Below are positions 35,573-42,947 of a stretch of 64,000 nucleotides of DNA, one piece after another. The notes under the pieces were generated by a model. It did no database searches. It was not told where the DNA came from and saw only the letters and a list, made by a program, of their open reading frames with translations. Made by a program: the position numbers and the translations under genes. The DNA lies in the NCBI RefSeq assembly GCF_031624495.1, contig NZ_JAMQOP010000002.1, positions 372,001 through 436,000 of the forward strand, read 5' to 3'. The stretch is from Halogeometricum sp. S1BR25-6. Lineage in GTDB: Archaea; Halobacteriota; Halobacteria; Halobacteriales; Haloferacaceae. Position 1 is the first letter of the stretch. Each line of letters starts with the position of its first letter.

Positions 35573-35643
35573 GGGACCGTGGGGTAGTGGTATCCTCTGC
35601 CGATGGGGTCGGTAGGACCTGAGTTCGACTCTCAGCGGTCCCA
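35573..35643 (+). tRNA. tRNA-Pro (GGG)
   Basis: The acceptor stem GGGACCG pairs with CGGTCCC, with discriminator A at 35643. The anticodon stem is TGCCG/CGGTA with loop ATGGGGT, giving anticodon GGG. The T arm is CTGAG-TTCGACT-CTCAG. No intron and no encoded CCA are present. A CTTAAC element about 34 bases upstream may be its TATA box. The last 20 bases of the T arm and acceptor (35621-35640) recur exactly downstream. Confidence 0.93.
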
Positions 35644-35730
35644 TATCCGTTTTCGAGGCGCTACGCGACGAGCGAAGCGAGTCACCCGCGCCGACTAACG
35701 ATGTGTACATCGGTGAGAGTCGGACGAATC

Positions 35731-35750
35731 GAGTTCGACTCTCAGCGGTC
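35731..35750 (+). repeat. exact copy of the tRNA-Pro 3' segment
   Basis: Twenty bases identical to 35621-35640 (T arm plus start of the acceptor strand) recur 110 bases downstream, followed by a hairpin rather than the final CCC. A third partial copy, beginning CTCTCAGCGGTCCC, is at 35794-35808. Such tail copies are what repeated integration at a tRNA gene would leave, but no integrase is present. Confidence 0.75.
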
Positions 35751-35772
35751 ACGGGTTCCTCCGGAACCCGTG
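35750..35772. repeat. perfect hairpin, 10-bp stem, loop TCC
   Basis: Stem CACGGGTTCC pairs with GGAACCCGTG across the three-base loop TCC. It begins on the last base of the copied tRNA-Pro segment. Confidence 0.8.
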
Positions 35773-35779
35773 AGCAAGG

Positions 35780-35796
35780 GAGACGCTCCGCGTCTC
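35780..35796. repeat. perfect hairpin, 7-bp stem, loop TCC
   Basis: Stem GAGACGC pairs with GCGTCTC across the loop TCC. It runs directly into the third tRNA-Pro tail copy at 35794-35808. Confidence 0.75.
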
Positions 35797-35895
35797 TCAG
35801 CGGTCCCACTCCACCTTTTTACTTCGTCGGGTTCGCTCTTTGAGCGAACCGCTCCTCGCAAAAAACTGTCTCGCTGAGCGGAGCGAAGCGAGGCT

Positions 35896-35918
35896 CGATG
35901 GGCGCGAAGCGCCCATCG
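35896..35918. repeat. perfect hairpin, 10-bp stem, loop GAA
   Basis: Stem CGATGGGCGC pairs with GCGCCCATCG across the three-base loop GAA. It lies 250 bases after tRNA-Pro in the same gene-free stretch. Confidence 0.8.
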
Positions 35919-36054
35919 GTGGACCAAAAAGAGTCCGCGAGGGCTCGCTTCGCTCGCCTCGCGGTACGACTGCTCGGCTCATTAACCGCTCCGCGCGGTA
36001 CGACTCCTTCGTCACCGTCGACCGCCGCAAAAAAGCTCGTTCGTGCGCGCGCGC

Positions 36055-36279
36055 TCAGTCCTCTTTCCGCTGCTCTTTCGCCATATCAAGCGACCAGAAG
36101 AACCCGAAGTACGCCGCCACACCGGCGACCATGAACAGGTAGTAGGCCCACTGCGGCCCCTGCACGAAGTCGAAGAACAGCGAGACGGCCACCACCCACG
36201 CGATGGCGAAGGTGAGGTCCGCGAGCATCCCCGACCCGTGCTCTCTGAGGGCGCCGACCGGGCCGGACGAGGAGTTCAC
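36055..36279 (-). CDS. small two-helix membrane protein of the symporter operon
   Basis: The 74-residue protein has hydrophobic segments at about residues 22-40 and 45-65, separated by FVQGPQWAYY, and a charged tail LDMAKEQRKED. Its GTG start overlaps the stop of the upstream Usp gene by 3 bases, so it is translationally coupled. It is the last gene of the operon DUF4212, SSS symporter, Usp, this protein. The function is unknown; an accessory to the symporter is a reasonable guess. Confidence 0.75.
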   Translation of the reverse strand: MNSSSGPVGALREHGSGMLADLTFAIAWVVAVSLFFDFVQGPQWAYYLFMVAGVAAYFGFFWSLDMAKEQRKED

Positions 36280-36749
36280 GCCTCGGCCTCCGCTCCGTCG
36301 TTACTGTCGACGACGAGTACCGGTACTCTGGTCCGACGGAGCACCTTCTCGGCGACGCTGCCGAGGACGACGCGCGAGAGACCCGAGCGCCCGTGCGACC
36401 CCATGACGACGAGGTCGATGTCGTTCTCGTCGACGAACTTCCGAATGGCGCGGGCGGGTTCGCCCGCGGTGACGTGTTCTTCGACGGAGACGCCGCGTTC
36501 GCGGGCCGCGTCGGCGACGTAGCCGGTGGCCTTCTCCGCCGCGTCCGTCACCTCGGGCATCTCGTCGAGGTGGCCGCTTCGGATGCGGTCGACCTGTTCG
36601 GCGCCGAGCGAGTAACTCGTCGCGTCCACGTCGACGACGTAGAGCGCGTGGACCGTCGCGTCGTACTTCTCGGCGATGTCGACCGCCTGGTCGACCGCCT
36701 GTCGCGACGTATCGCTTCCGTCTGTCGGCACGAGTATGTGTTCGTACAT
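36276..36749 (-). CDS. universal stress protein (UspA family)
   Basis: The 157-residue protein has a complete UspA fold: MYEHILVPTDGSDTSRQAVD at the start, AEKYDATVHALYVVD, and the ATP-binding loop GSHGRSGLSRVVLGS near the C-terminus. This indicates an ATP-binding, dimeric stress or regulatory protein. It follows the symporter gene by 6 bases in one operon and probably modulates the transporter in response to energy status. Confidence 0.92.
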   Translation of the reverse strand: MYEHILVPTDGSDTSRQAVDQAVDIAEKYDATVHALYVVDVDATSYSLGAEQVDRIRSGHLDEMPEVTDAAEKATGYVADAARERGVSVEEHVTAGEPARAIRKFVDENDIDLVVMGSHGRSGLSRVVLGSVAEKVLRRTRVPVLVVDSNDGAEAEA

Positions 36750-36755
36750 TGTTAA

Positions 36756-38456
36756 TCAGTCGTCCGCGGGAGTCCCGCCGCTGCCGTCGTTGCCCACGAC
36801 GTCCTCGGCGGTCTGTTGCTGCCCCATGGGTTCGGGGCTGTGACACTGTCTGACCATCCGCTTGGTCTCCAGCGGCGGTTCGTCGGTGACGAGGGAGACG
36901 CCGATGGTGACGGCGAACACGACGGGCACGGCGACGAGCGCCGACCCGATGGCCGGCAGCCACTGCGCGAGGGCGGGGAAGATGACGCCGTCGGCGCCGG
37001 CCGCGCCCGCGAACAGTCCGTAACTCGGCAGCACCTCGTTCACGATGGGGGTGAACCAGATGAGGAGGCCGGTGGTCATCCCGGCCAGCGCGCCCTGCCG
37101 GTTCGTGTTCTCCCACCAGAGGCCGAGGAAGAACATCGGGAAGAGGACGGCGCCGGCGAGCGAGAACGCGTAGGAGACCAGCGCGGCGATGGGCGCCGCG
37201 GGGTCGAGGGCGGCCAGCGTGGTGAACGCGCCCAAGGCGACGATGCTGAGGCGACCGACGAGCACCTGCTGGCGCTGGGTCGCGTCCTCGTTGATGATGT
37301 TGACGTAAATGTCGTGTGCGATAGCCGAGGAACCGGCGATGAACAGGCCGGCCGTGGTGGCGATGGCGGCGGCGATGCCGCCGGCGGCGACGAGGCCGAC
37401 GAACCACGTCGGGAGGTTCGCCAGTTGCGCCGCCAGCACGACGATGACGTCGCCCGCGGCGCTGGTCATGCCGGGGTCGCCGTACACCGCGCCGATGTTC
37501 TTCGCGTAGAGGTCCGTCCCGAACGCCGCGAACGCGGGCGCGCTCAGGTACAGGAGGAGGATGAATCCGAGTCCCCACACCGTCGACCAGCGGGCGGTCC
37601 GCTCGCTCTCGACGGTGTAGAACCGGACGAGCACGTGCGGAAGCCCGCAGGTACCGACGACTAAGGAGAACGCCGTCGCGATCCAGAGGTAGTAGCTCTC
37701 GTTGACGAACGGTTCGCTGAACTCGGTCCCGAGTTGGGATATCAGCGCGCCGTACTCTATCTGCGGGAGCACCGTCGAGTAGCCCTGCGTGAAGCCGACG
37801 ACGTACAGACCCGCGAGGAACGCGACGATGAGGATGACGTACTGAACGGCCATGTTCTTCGTCGCGCCGAGCATCCCCGACAGCGTCAGGTAGCCGACGG
37901 TGATGGCCATCATGGCGACGACCATCGATTGGTAGCCGCTGAGCCCCGGGATGCCGATGTCGCCGAAGATGTAGACGCCGACGAGACCCATGCCGCGGGC
38001 CTGCCCGATGGCGTAGACGAATCCGATGAGGAACGTCGTCACCGCGGCGATGGCGCGGGCGCCGTCGGAGTTGAAGCGGTCGCCGACGAAGTCCGGCGCG
38101 GTGTACTTCCCGAACCGCCGCATCTGCGCCGCCATGAAGATGAGGAGGATGAAGTAGCCCGCCGACCAGCCGACGATGAACGCCAGCCCGTAGAACCCCG
38201 AGAGCGCGATGAGCGCCGCCATTCCGAGATACGACGCTGCAGACATCCAGTTGGCCCCGATTGCCATCCCGTTCTCGACGTTGCCGATGGACCGGCCGCC
38301 GACCCACATCCCCTCCGTGTCGGCCACTTTGAAGACGTAGCCGATGGCGAGAAACAGCAGAAGCATCGCCGTGACCATGATGGCCGGGACGAGTTTGAAC
38401 GAGACGTTCAACCCCTCGGGAAGCAGACCGCTCTGCAGGAGAAGCGGTCCCGTCAT
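36756..38456 (-). CDS. sodium:solute symporter, large subunit (DUF4212-associated SSS family)
   Basis: The 566-residue transporter has about 13 membrane helices. Family markers include WVGGRSIGNVENGMAIGANW, SAASYLGMAALIALSGFYGL, TCGLPHVLVRFYT, AAGGIAAAIATTAGLFIAGS and SYAFSLAGAVLFPMFFLGLWW. It belongs to the acetate/solute symporter branch that works with a small DUF4212 subunit. Its ATG overlaps the DUF4212 stop by 4 bases, so the two subunits are co-translated. The solute is not certain; short organic acids such as acetate are likely. Confidence 0.92.
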   Translation of the reverse strand: MTGPLLLQSGLLPEGLNVSFKLVPAIMVTAMLLLFLAIGYVFKVADTEGMWVGGRSIGNVENGMAIGANWMSAASYLGMAALIALSGFYGLAFIVGWSAGYFILLIFMAAQMRRFGKYTAPDFVGDRFNSDGARAIAAVTTFLIGFVYAIGQARGMGLVGVYIFGDIGIPGLSGYQSMVVAMMAITVGYLTLSGMLGATKNMAVQYVILIVAFLAGLYVVGFTQGYSTVLPQIEYGALISQLGTEFSEPFVNESYYLWIATAFSLVVGTCGLPHVLVRFYTVESERTARWSTVWGLGFILLLYLSAPAFAAFGTDLYAKNIGAVYGDPGMTSAAGDVIVVLAAQLANLPTWFVGLVAAGGIAAAIATTAGLFIAGSSAIAHDIYVNIINEDATQRQQVLVGRLSIVALGAFTTLAALDPAAPIAALVSYAFSLAGAVLFPMFFLGLWWENTNRQGALAGMTTGLLIWFTPIVNEVLPSYGLFAGAAGADGVIFPALAQWLPAIGSALVAVPVVFAVTIGVSLVTDEPPLETKRMVRQCHSPEPMGQQQTAEDVVGNDGSGGTPADD

Positions 38457-38902
38457 TCGGTCCGCCCTCCGTCGGTGGCCGTTCTCTCGGGTGTCCCCTC
38501 GGGTCCGTCGGCGGTCGTTCCGTGCGTGATTCCGTACTCCTCGTCGAGGGCGTCGCGCTTGCGAGCGTACCAGAACGCCAGGAGGAGCGCACCGAGCGGC
38601 GCCCCGATGGCGACGAGGAAGTAGTGTAGCGGGAAGCCGATGACGGGCATCGGCGTCGTCATCACGCCCGGCGCGACGGCGGTCAGCGTCACCGGACCGA
38701 AGACGACGAGCGCCCACGCGGCGAATCCGGTCCAGATGATGCGCAGGTGGTCCCGCATGAACGGCGTGCTCGGACGGAGGAGGTTCACCTCCCTGTCGAG
38801 GTAATCGACGTCTCGGTGATTCCGACTCCCGGAAGCGGCGACGCCACCGTCGGGTTTCACCGTCGGTTCGTCGGCTGGTTCGCGTGTACTGTCGTCTGAC
38901 AT
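38453..38902 (-). CDS. DUF4212 small subunit of sodium:solute symporter
   Basis: The 149-residue protein has an acidic N-terminal tail of about 30 residues. The DUF4212 core has two transmembrane helices (IWTGFAAWALVVFGPVTL and FPLHYFLVAIGAPLGALLLA) and the conserved end LLAFWYARKRDALDEEYG. It is always found with a large SSS subunit, which follows here with a 4-base overlap. First gene of its operon. No obvious TATA box lies 25-30 bases upstream, so a longer leader from the AT-rich spot near 39130-39170 is possible. Confidence 0.92.
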   Translation of the reverse strand: MSDDSTREPADEPTVKPDGGVAASGSRNHRDVDYLDREVNLLRPSTPFMRDHLRIIWTGFAAWALVVFGPVTLTAVAPGVMTTPMPVIGFPLHYFLVAIGAPLGALLLAFWYARKRDALDEEYGITHGTTADGPEGTPERTATDGGRTE

Positions 38903-39144
38903 AGTTGTAACTGGCGCGTCCGGCGGTCCGTTCGGCGTGGAAACCCGTTAGCCGTCCCCGACTCGACGCTTCTCTCGGTGCTGCGTGAATAGGTCGCCTC
39001 GGGTCTGTTCTCCGCGCCGCGTCCCGGAGGGACGGCAAGGCGCGGAGGTACGGACCGAGGGCGGCGTCAATCGTGGGACGGCCGGGAGTTCACCCATCGA
39101 CCGTCGTCAACCGGACACGATTTCTCAAACCCGCTCCTCTACTA

Positions 39145-39156
39145 TAACAATTGTTA
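39145..39156. promoter_or_regulatory. 12-base palindrome TAACAATTGTTA in an AT-rich island
   Basis: The perfect palindrome lies in the most AT-rich part of the region upstream of the symporter operon, about 245 bases before the DUF4212 ATG. On the minus strand it overlaps a TTATAGTAG TATA-like element. It could be an operator or promoter element for the symporter operon with a long leader. Confidence 0.4.
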
Positions 39157-39250
39157 ATCATAGGGAATAATTAGCAGTTCCGCAGAGACTATGAGCCCCC
39201 CTTCGAATCGACCGCCAGAGGTGCCTTCCAACCTTTTATTCGCTCACGTC

Positions 39251-39326
39251 CGCTCGCTCGAAAAACTGGACCAAAAGAAATCGGGGCGTTACCGCTTCGC
39301 GCCGGGGTTCGTCACCGCTCCGTTCC
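39251..39326. repeat. degenerate duplicate of the ilvD 3' end
   Basis: This segment matches 39400-39473 (the end of ilvD plus about 40 bases of downstream sequence) at roughly four of five positions, offset by about 149 bases. On the minus strand it still reads the NGAV-NPGAKR-type tail and stop of IlvD. It is a partial tail duplication, not a gene. Confidence 0.7.
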
Positions 39327-39346
39327 TCCTTTTCCTCGCTCACTCT

Positions 39347-39365
39347 GGGAGAACTCCGTTCTCCC
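39347..39365. repeat. perfect hairpin, 8-bp stem, loop TCC
   Basis: Stem GGGAGAAC pairs with GTTCTCCC across the loop TCC. It stands between the two copies of the ilvD tail and has the same loop as hairpins after tRNA-Pro. Confidence 0.75.
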
Positions 39366-39437
39366 GTGTTCCCGTTCGCCTTCGACTCACGGGAAACGTC
39401 GTTCGCTCGAAAAGCTGGACCAAAAAAGACCGAGCCG

Positions 39438-41186
39438 TTACCGCTTCGCGCCCGGATTCGTCACCGCGCCGTTCGCGGCGGAGCCGAAATCGCTGCCGTA
39501 CTTCGCCAGCACGCCCGTCGTGTACTGGGGTTCGCGCGGTTCCCACTCCTCCCGTCGCGCGTCGAGTTCCTCCTCGGAGAGGTCGACCGACAGTTCGCGG
39601 TTCTGGATGTCGACGGTCACCGTGTCGCCGTCTTCGAGGAGGGCGATGGGGCCGCCGTCGGCCGCCTCAGGGGCGACGTGCCCGACCATCGGGCCGCGCG
39701 TCGCACCGGAGAACCGACCGTCGGTCAGGAGGGCAACGTCGTCCTCGTGGCCCTGCCCGACGACGGCGGCGGTGACGCCGAGCATCTCGCGCATGCCGGG
39801 GCCGCCCTTCGGACCTTCGTTGCGGATGGCGAGAACCTCGCCCGACTCGATGTGCCCCTCCTGCACGTAGCGCATCGTCTCCTCCTCGTTCTCGAAGACG
39901 CGTACGGGGCCGGTGTGGTGGAACTTGTCGTCGCCGGTCACCTTCAGGACGGCGCCGTCGGGCGCGAGGTTGCCGGTGAGAATCTTGATGGCCCCCTCCT
40001 CCTGGTAGGGGTCGTCGACGGTGTAGATGAAGTCGCCGCCGACCTCCTCGTCGCTCGGCAGGTCGAGTCGCTCCAGTTCCTCCGCGATGGTGCGGCCGGT
40101 GACGGTCATCGCGTCCCCGTGGAACAGGCCGGCGTCGAGGAGTCGGCGGATGACGACGGGAACGCCGCCCTCCTCGTGCAGGTCGTTCATGACGCGCGTG
40201 CCGCCGGGTTGGAGGTTCGCAATCTTCGGCGTCCGGCGCGATATCTCGTCGAACTCCTCGATGGAGAGGTCGATGCCCGCCTCCGCCGCGAGAGCCAGCA
40301 GGTGGAGGACGGCGTTCGTCGACCCGCCGACGGCCACCTGCAGGGCGATGGCGTTCTCGAAGGACTCCTTCGAGAGGATTTCGGAGGGGCGCAGGTCGTT
40401 CTCGACGGCTTCGAGGACGGCCTCGCCGGCGCGGCGGGCCACGTCGTAGCGTTCCTCGGATTCCGCGGGCGCGGAGGCCGAACCGAGCGGCGCGAGTCCG
40501 AGCGCCTCGGAGATAGAGGCCATCGTGTTCGCGGTGAACATCCCGCCGCAGGACCCCGCACCGGGGCAGGCGTTGCGCTCCAGTTCGTCGAGTTCGTCGG
40601 CGCTCATGTCCCCCTCGGCGTAGGTGCCGACGCCCTCGAAGACGCTCTGGACGGTCACCTCGCGGCCCTGATGCTCGCCGGGCATGATGGACCCGCCGTA
40701 GAGGAACACCGACGGGAGGTCGGTGCGGATGGCGGCCATCATCATGCCGGGGAGGTTCTTGTCGCACCCGGCGACGGTGACCAAGGCGTCCATCCGTTCG
40801 CCGAACGAGACGAGTTCGACGGAGTCGGCGATGACCTCCCGGGAGATGAGCGACGCCTTCATCCCCTCGGTTCCCATCGAGATGGCGTCGGAGATGGTGA
40901 TGGTGCCGAATTCGATGGGCATCCCGCCCGCCGCGTCGACGCCCTCGACGGCGGCGTCGGCCACGTCGTCGAGGTGCGCGTTACACGGCGTGATGTCTGC
41001 GGCGGGGTTGGCGACGCCGACCATCGGCGACCCGAGGTCCTCGTCGTCGAACCCCATCGCTCGGAACATCGCGCGGTGTGGGGCCTTGTCGGGCCCCTCC
41101 GTGACCTCCGTGCTGCGGAGGCGTTCGTCCTTCCCGCTGGAGAATCGCTCGTCGTCGTCCTCCTCGCGGGGCTTCTGACTGCTCAT
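39438..41186 (-). CDS. ilvD: dihydroxy-acid dehydratase
   Basis: The 582-residue Fe-S enzyme converts dihydroxy-acids to 2-keto acids in isoleucine/valine synthesis. Cluster cysteines are seen in [15 protein letters not shown] and [17 protein letters not shown]. The catalytic region includes [15 protein letters not shown] near the C-terminus. The ATG at 41186 gives an N-terminal extension of about 28 acidic residues before the conserved [15 protein letters not shown], usual in haloarchaea. Other ilv genes are not nearby. Its 3' end is partly duplicated downstream. Confidence 0.96.
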   Translation of the reverse strand: MSSQKPREEDDDERFSSGKDERLRSTEVTEGPDKAPHRAMFRAMGFDDEDLGSPMVGVANPAADITPCNAHLDDVADAAVEGVDAAGGMPIEFGTITISDAISMGTEGMKASLISREVIADSVELVSFGERMDALVTVAGCDKNLPGMMMAAIRTDLPSVFLYGGSIMPGEHQGREVTVQSVFEGVGTYAEGDMSADELDELERNACPGAGSCGGMFTANTMASISEALGLAPLGSASAPAESEERYDVARRAGEAVLEAVENDLRPSEILSKESFENAIALQVAVGGSTNAVLHLLALAAEAGIDLSIEEFDEISRRTPKIANLQPGGTRVMNDLHEEGGVPVVIRRLLDAGLFHGDAMTVTGRTIAEELERLDLPSDEEVGGDFIYTVDDPYQEEGAIKILTGNLAPDGAVLKVTGDDKFHHTGPVRVFENEEETMRYVQEGHIESGEVLAIRNEGPKGGPGMREMLGVTAAVVGQGHEDDVALLTDGRFSGATRGPMVGHVAPEAADGGPIALLEDGDTVTVDIQNRELSVDLSEEELDARREEWEPREPQYTTGVLAKYGSDFGSAANGAVTNPGAKR

Positions 41187-41281
41187 AGCTGGTCGTATCC
41201 GGTCCTGCGTCTTAAACTACCGCACCGGGACAGAAATCGCGGGTTCGTCGCGGTGACACCGCGGGTCCGCCGACCCCGACC

Positions 41282-41917
41282 TCACTCCCTGCTCGCCAAC
41301 CCCGCCAGATGCGGCGCCTCGGGAACCAGAATCTCCTCGGCGCCGAGGCGGGCGGCGTTCTCGCTGCCGGGGAGACAGAACACCGGCGTGTGGTCGGCGA
41401 TGCCGGCCGTCGTCCGGGTGCCGACGACGCGCGTCCCTATCTCGTCGTAGGAGAGCCGACGGAACAGTTCGCCGAACCCGGGTAGCGTCTTGTGCATCAG
41501 GTCGGTGACGGCCTCTACGGTCACGTCGTCGGGCGTCACGCCCGTTCCGCCCGTCGTGACGACGATGTCGACGTCGTCGCGGCCGACGAGGCGGTTCACG
41601 GTCGATTGGACGCCGTCGAAGCTGTCGTCGATGAGTTCGCGGACGGTCACCTGGTGACCGCTGTCCTCGAACGCGTCGCGGATGGCGTCGCCCGCCGGGT
41701 CGTCCTCGATGGACCGGGAGGTGGAGACGGTGACGACGCCGACGCCGAGGTCGGATACGTCGTGGTCGTGGTGGTCGTGGTCGTGCGCCTCGCCGCCCGC
41801 GTCTTCGCCGCTTCCGCTCTCGTCCTCGCCCGCCCCCGTCCGCTGGCCGTCGTGGTGCTCTCGGTGGTTGTGCGAGTCGCCGGCGCTCCCGATTCCGTCG
41901 TGTCCGTGTTCGCTCAC
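41282..41917 (-). CDS. moaB: MoaB/MogA-type molybdopterin adenylyltransferase with His-rich N-terminus
   Basis: The 211-residue protein has a MoaB domain from about residue 55: GVGVVTVSTSRSIEDDPAGD, TTGGTGVTPDDVTVEA, and LPGSENAARLGAEEI. MoaB-type proteins adenylylate molybdopterin before Mo or W insertion. The first 54 residues are low-complexity and unusually rich in His, Asp and Glu (HDHDHHDHD near residues 45-53), which could bind metal ions. The ATG at 41917 is the only fitting start. No other moa or moe gene is adjacent. Confidence 0.9.
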   Translation of the reverse strand: MSEHGHDGIGSAGDSHNHREHHDGQRTGAGEDESGSGEDAGGEAHDHDHHDHDVSDLGVGVVTVSTSRSIEDDPAGDAIRDAFEDSGHQVTVRELIDDSFDGVQSTVNRLVGRDDVDIVVTTGGTGVTPDDVTVEAVTDLMHKTLPGFGELFRRLSYDEIGTRVVGTRTTAGIADHTPVFCLPGSENAARLGAEEILVPEAPHLAGLASRE

Positions 41918-41963
41918 GACTCATCGGTTCGCCCCGGCGGGACAAAGTTCTCGCGCCCCGCCC

Positions 41964-42752
41964 TCAGTCGTCGGTCGCGATACCGGACGCGGTGAGCCGC
42001 TGAGCCTCCGCGGAGAGCGTCTCGAATATTGTCTCGGCCCACGCGCACGCCTCGGCGTCGTCGTTGATGATGACGCCGCGGACGCCCGTGTCGCTGTAGA
42101 CCACGACGCCGGCCTCCGCCTCGGTGAGCCACAGACCGAACGAGAACGGAACCTCGCCGCGCAGGATAGTCACTCGCTCTTTGCGGAGTTGTGCGAGGAG
42201 GGTCTCTCGGGTGCTGGCCGTGGCGACGAGACTGTCGAGGACGTCGGCGTCGATGAGCATCTCGACGCGGGCGTCGTTCGACCGCGCGGCCTCGTAGAAC
42301 CCGTTCAGGTGTCCGGAGAGGGCGACGGGGGCGATGCCGCGGAGGTGCGTCGCCGCCTCCACGCTGTCGAACAGACGCTCGACGACGCCGTCGGGCATCT
42401 CCGGCGTCGCCACGTGCACGTCGGCGCCGGCGAGAAAATCCGGGTTGATGGGCTCGTCCGGCCCGAGGTGCGAGAGCACGCCCGCCGCGGATTCGACCCC
42501 GTGCATCCGGTCGTGGAACGCCTCGACGGCGTCGAGCGCCGACCGACCGGCCAGCGTCGCCTCGTACCGCCCGTCGGCGCGCCCCACCAGACCGGCGTCG
42601 ACGAGTTCGCGTATCGCCCGGTCGACGGTGGAGCGGGAACTGTCCACCGCCTCTGTCAGTTCGGGCTTGTTCAGCGGTCCCCGGACGAGCGCTCGAAGTA
42701 TCGGCTCGCGGTTCGTCACCATGGCTTCGAGCGACCGTCCGGAGACAGTCAT
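41964..42752 (-). CDS. winged-helix regulator with FilR1-like (DUF1724) domain
   Basis: The 262-residue protein has an N-terminal winged helix (REPILRALVRGPLNKPELTE then SRSTVDRAIRELVDAGLV). A C-terminal domain of about 150 residues is like the one in archaeal FilR1 regulators (VVERLFDSVEAATHLRGIAP, ARVEMLIDADVLDSL, YSDTGVRGVIINDD). The ATG at 42752 was preferred over one 19 codons upstream. It is divergent from an MDR oxidoreductase, and a palindrome lies between them (42786-42801), so self-control and control of the neighbour are likely. Confidence 0.82.
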   Translation of the reverse strand: MTVSGRSLEAMVTNREPILRALVRGPLNKPELTEAVDSSRSTVDRAIRELVDAGLVGRADGRYEATLAGRSALDAVEAFHDRMHGVESAAGVLSHLGPDEPINPDFLAGADVHVATPEMPDGVVERLFDSVEAATHLRGIAPVALSGHLNGFYEAARSNDARVEMLIDADVLDSLVATASTRETLLAQLRKERVTILRGEVPFSFGLWLTEAEAGVVVYSDTGVRGVIINDDAEACAWAETIFETLSAEAQRLTASGIATDD

Positions 42753-42785
42753 CGTGCGAACGTCAGACAGGATTGTAATGAGTGT

Positions 42786-42801
42786 TGTGACTCCCGTCAC
42801 A
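42786..42801. promoter_or_regulatory. inverted repeat between the FilR1-like regulator and MDR gene
   Basis: TGTGAC, spacer TCCC, GTCACA form a perfect 6-base inverted repeat, 34 bases upstream of the regulator start (42752), where its TATA box should lie. It is a candidate operator. Confidence 0.5.
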
Positions 42802-42947
42802 GCATTCACCCATCGGTCGGCGTTCCGGAATCGGACGGCCGGGAGTTGAACGCAGCCGCCCCCTCCCTATATTCGTTGATTGTCGATATAGAGGTATGAT
42901 GTTCGTCGAAACGCGGGCTTTTGCCGGTGCCGTGCGACGGCTTGACC

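Larger units (their letters stand above)
35644..36054. other. gene-free region with tRNA-tail copies and hairpins
   Basis: These 411 bases have no credible gene. They hold an exact 20-base copy of the tRNA-Pro 3' part (35731-35750) and a shorter copy including the acceptor end (35794-35808). There are three strong hairpins (35750-35772, 35780-35796, 35896-35918), an 11-base direct repeat GCGGTACGACT at 35961 and 35995, and many GAGCGAAGCGAG-like imperfect palindromes. A CCTTTTT run at 35813-35820 may end transcripts. It looks like a scar region rather than a regulatory region. Confidence 0.7.
38903..39437. other. gene-free stretch between symporter operon and ilvD
   Basis: These 535 bases separate two minus-strand units: the upstream region of the symporter operon and the downstream region of ilvD. 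They contain an AT-rich island at 39135-39180 with a 12-base palindrome, a degenerate copy of the ilvD 3' end (39251-39326) and a perfect hairpin (39347-39365). No gene with normal codon use was seen. Confidence 0.65.

Noticed and set aside
35731-35808. Second and third tRNA-Pro genes
   Set aside because: Only the T-arm/acceptor tail is present; no D arm or anticodon arm precedes it, so these are fragments.
35644-36054. CRISPR array suggested by repeated GAGCGAAGCGAG-like units
   Set aside because: Units are short, irregular and self-complementary, spacing is not regular and no cas gene is present.
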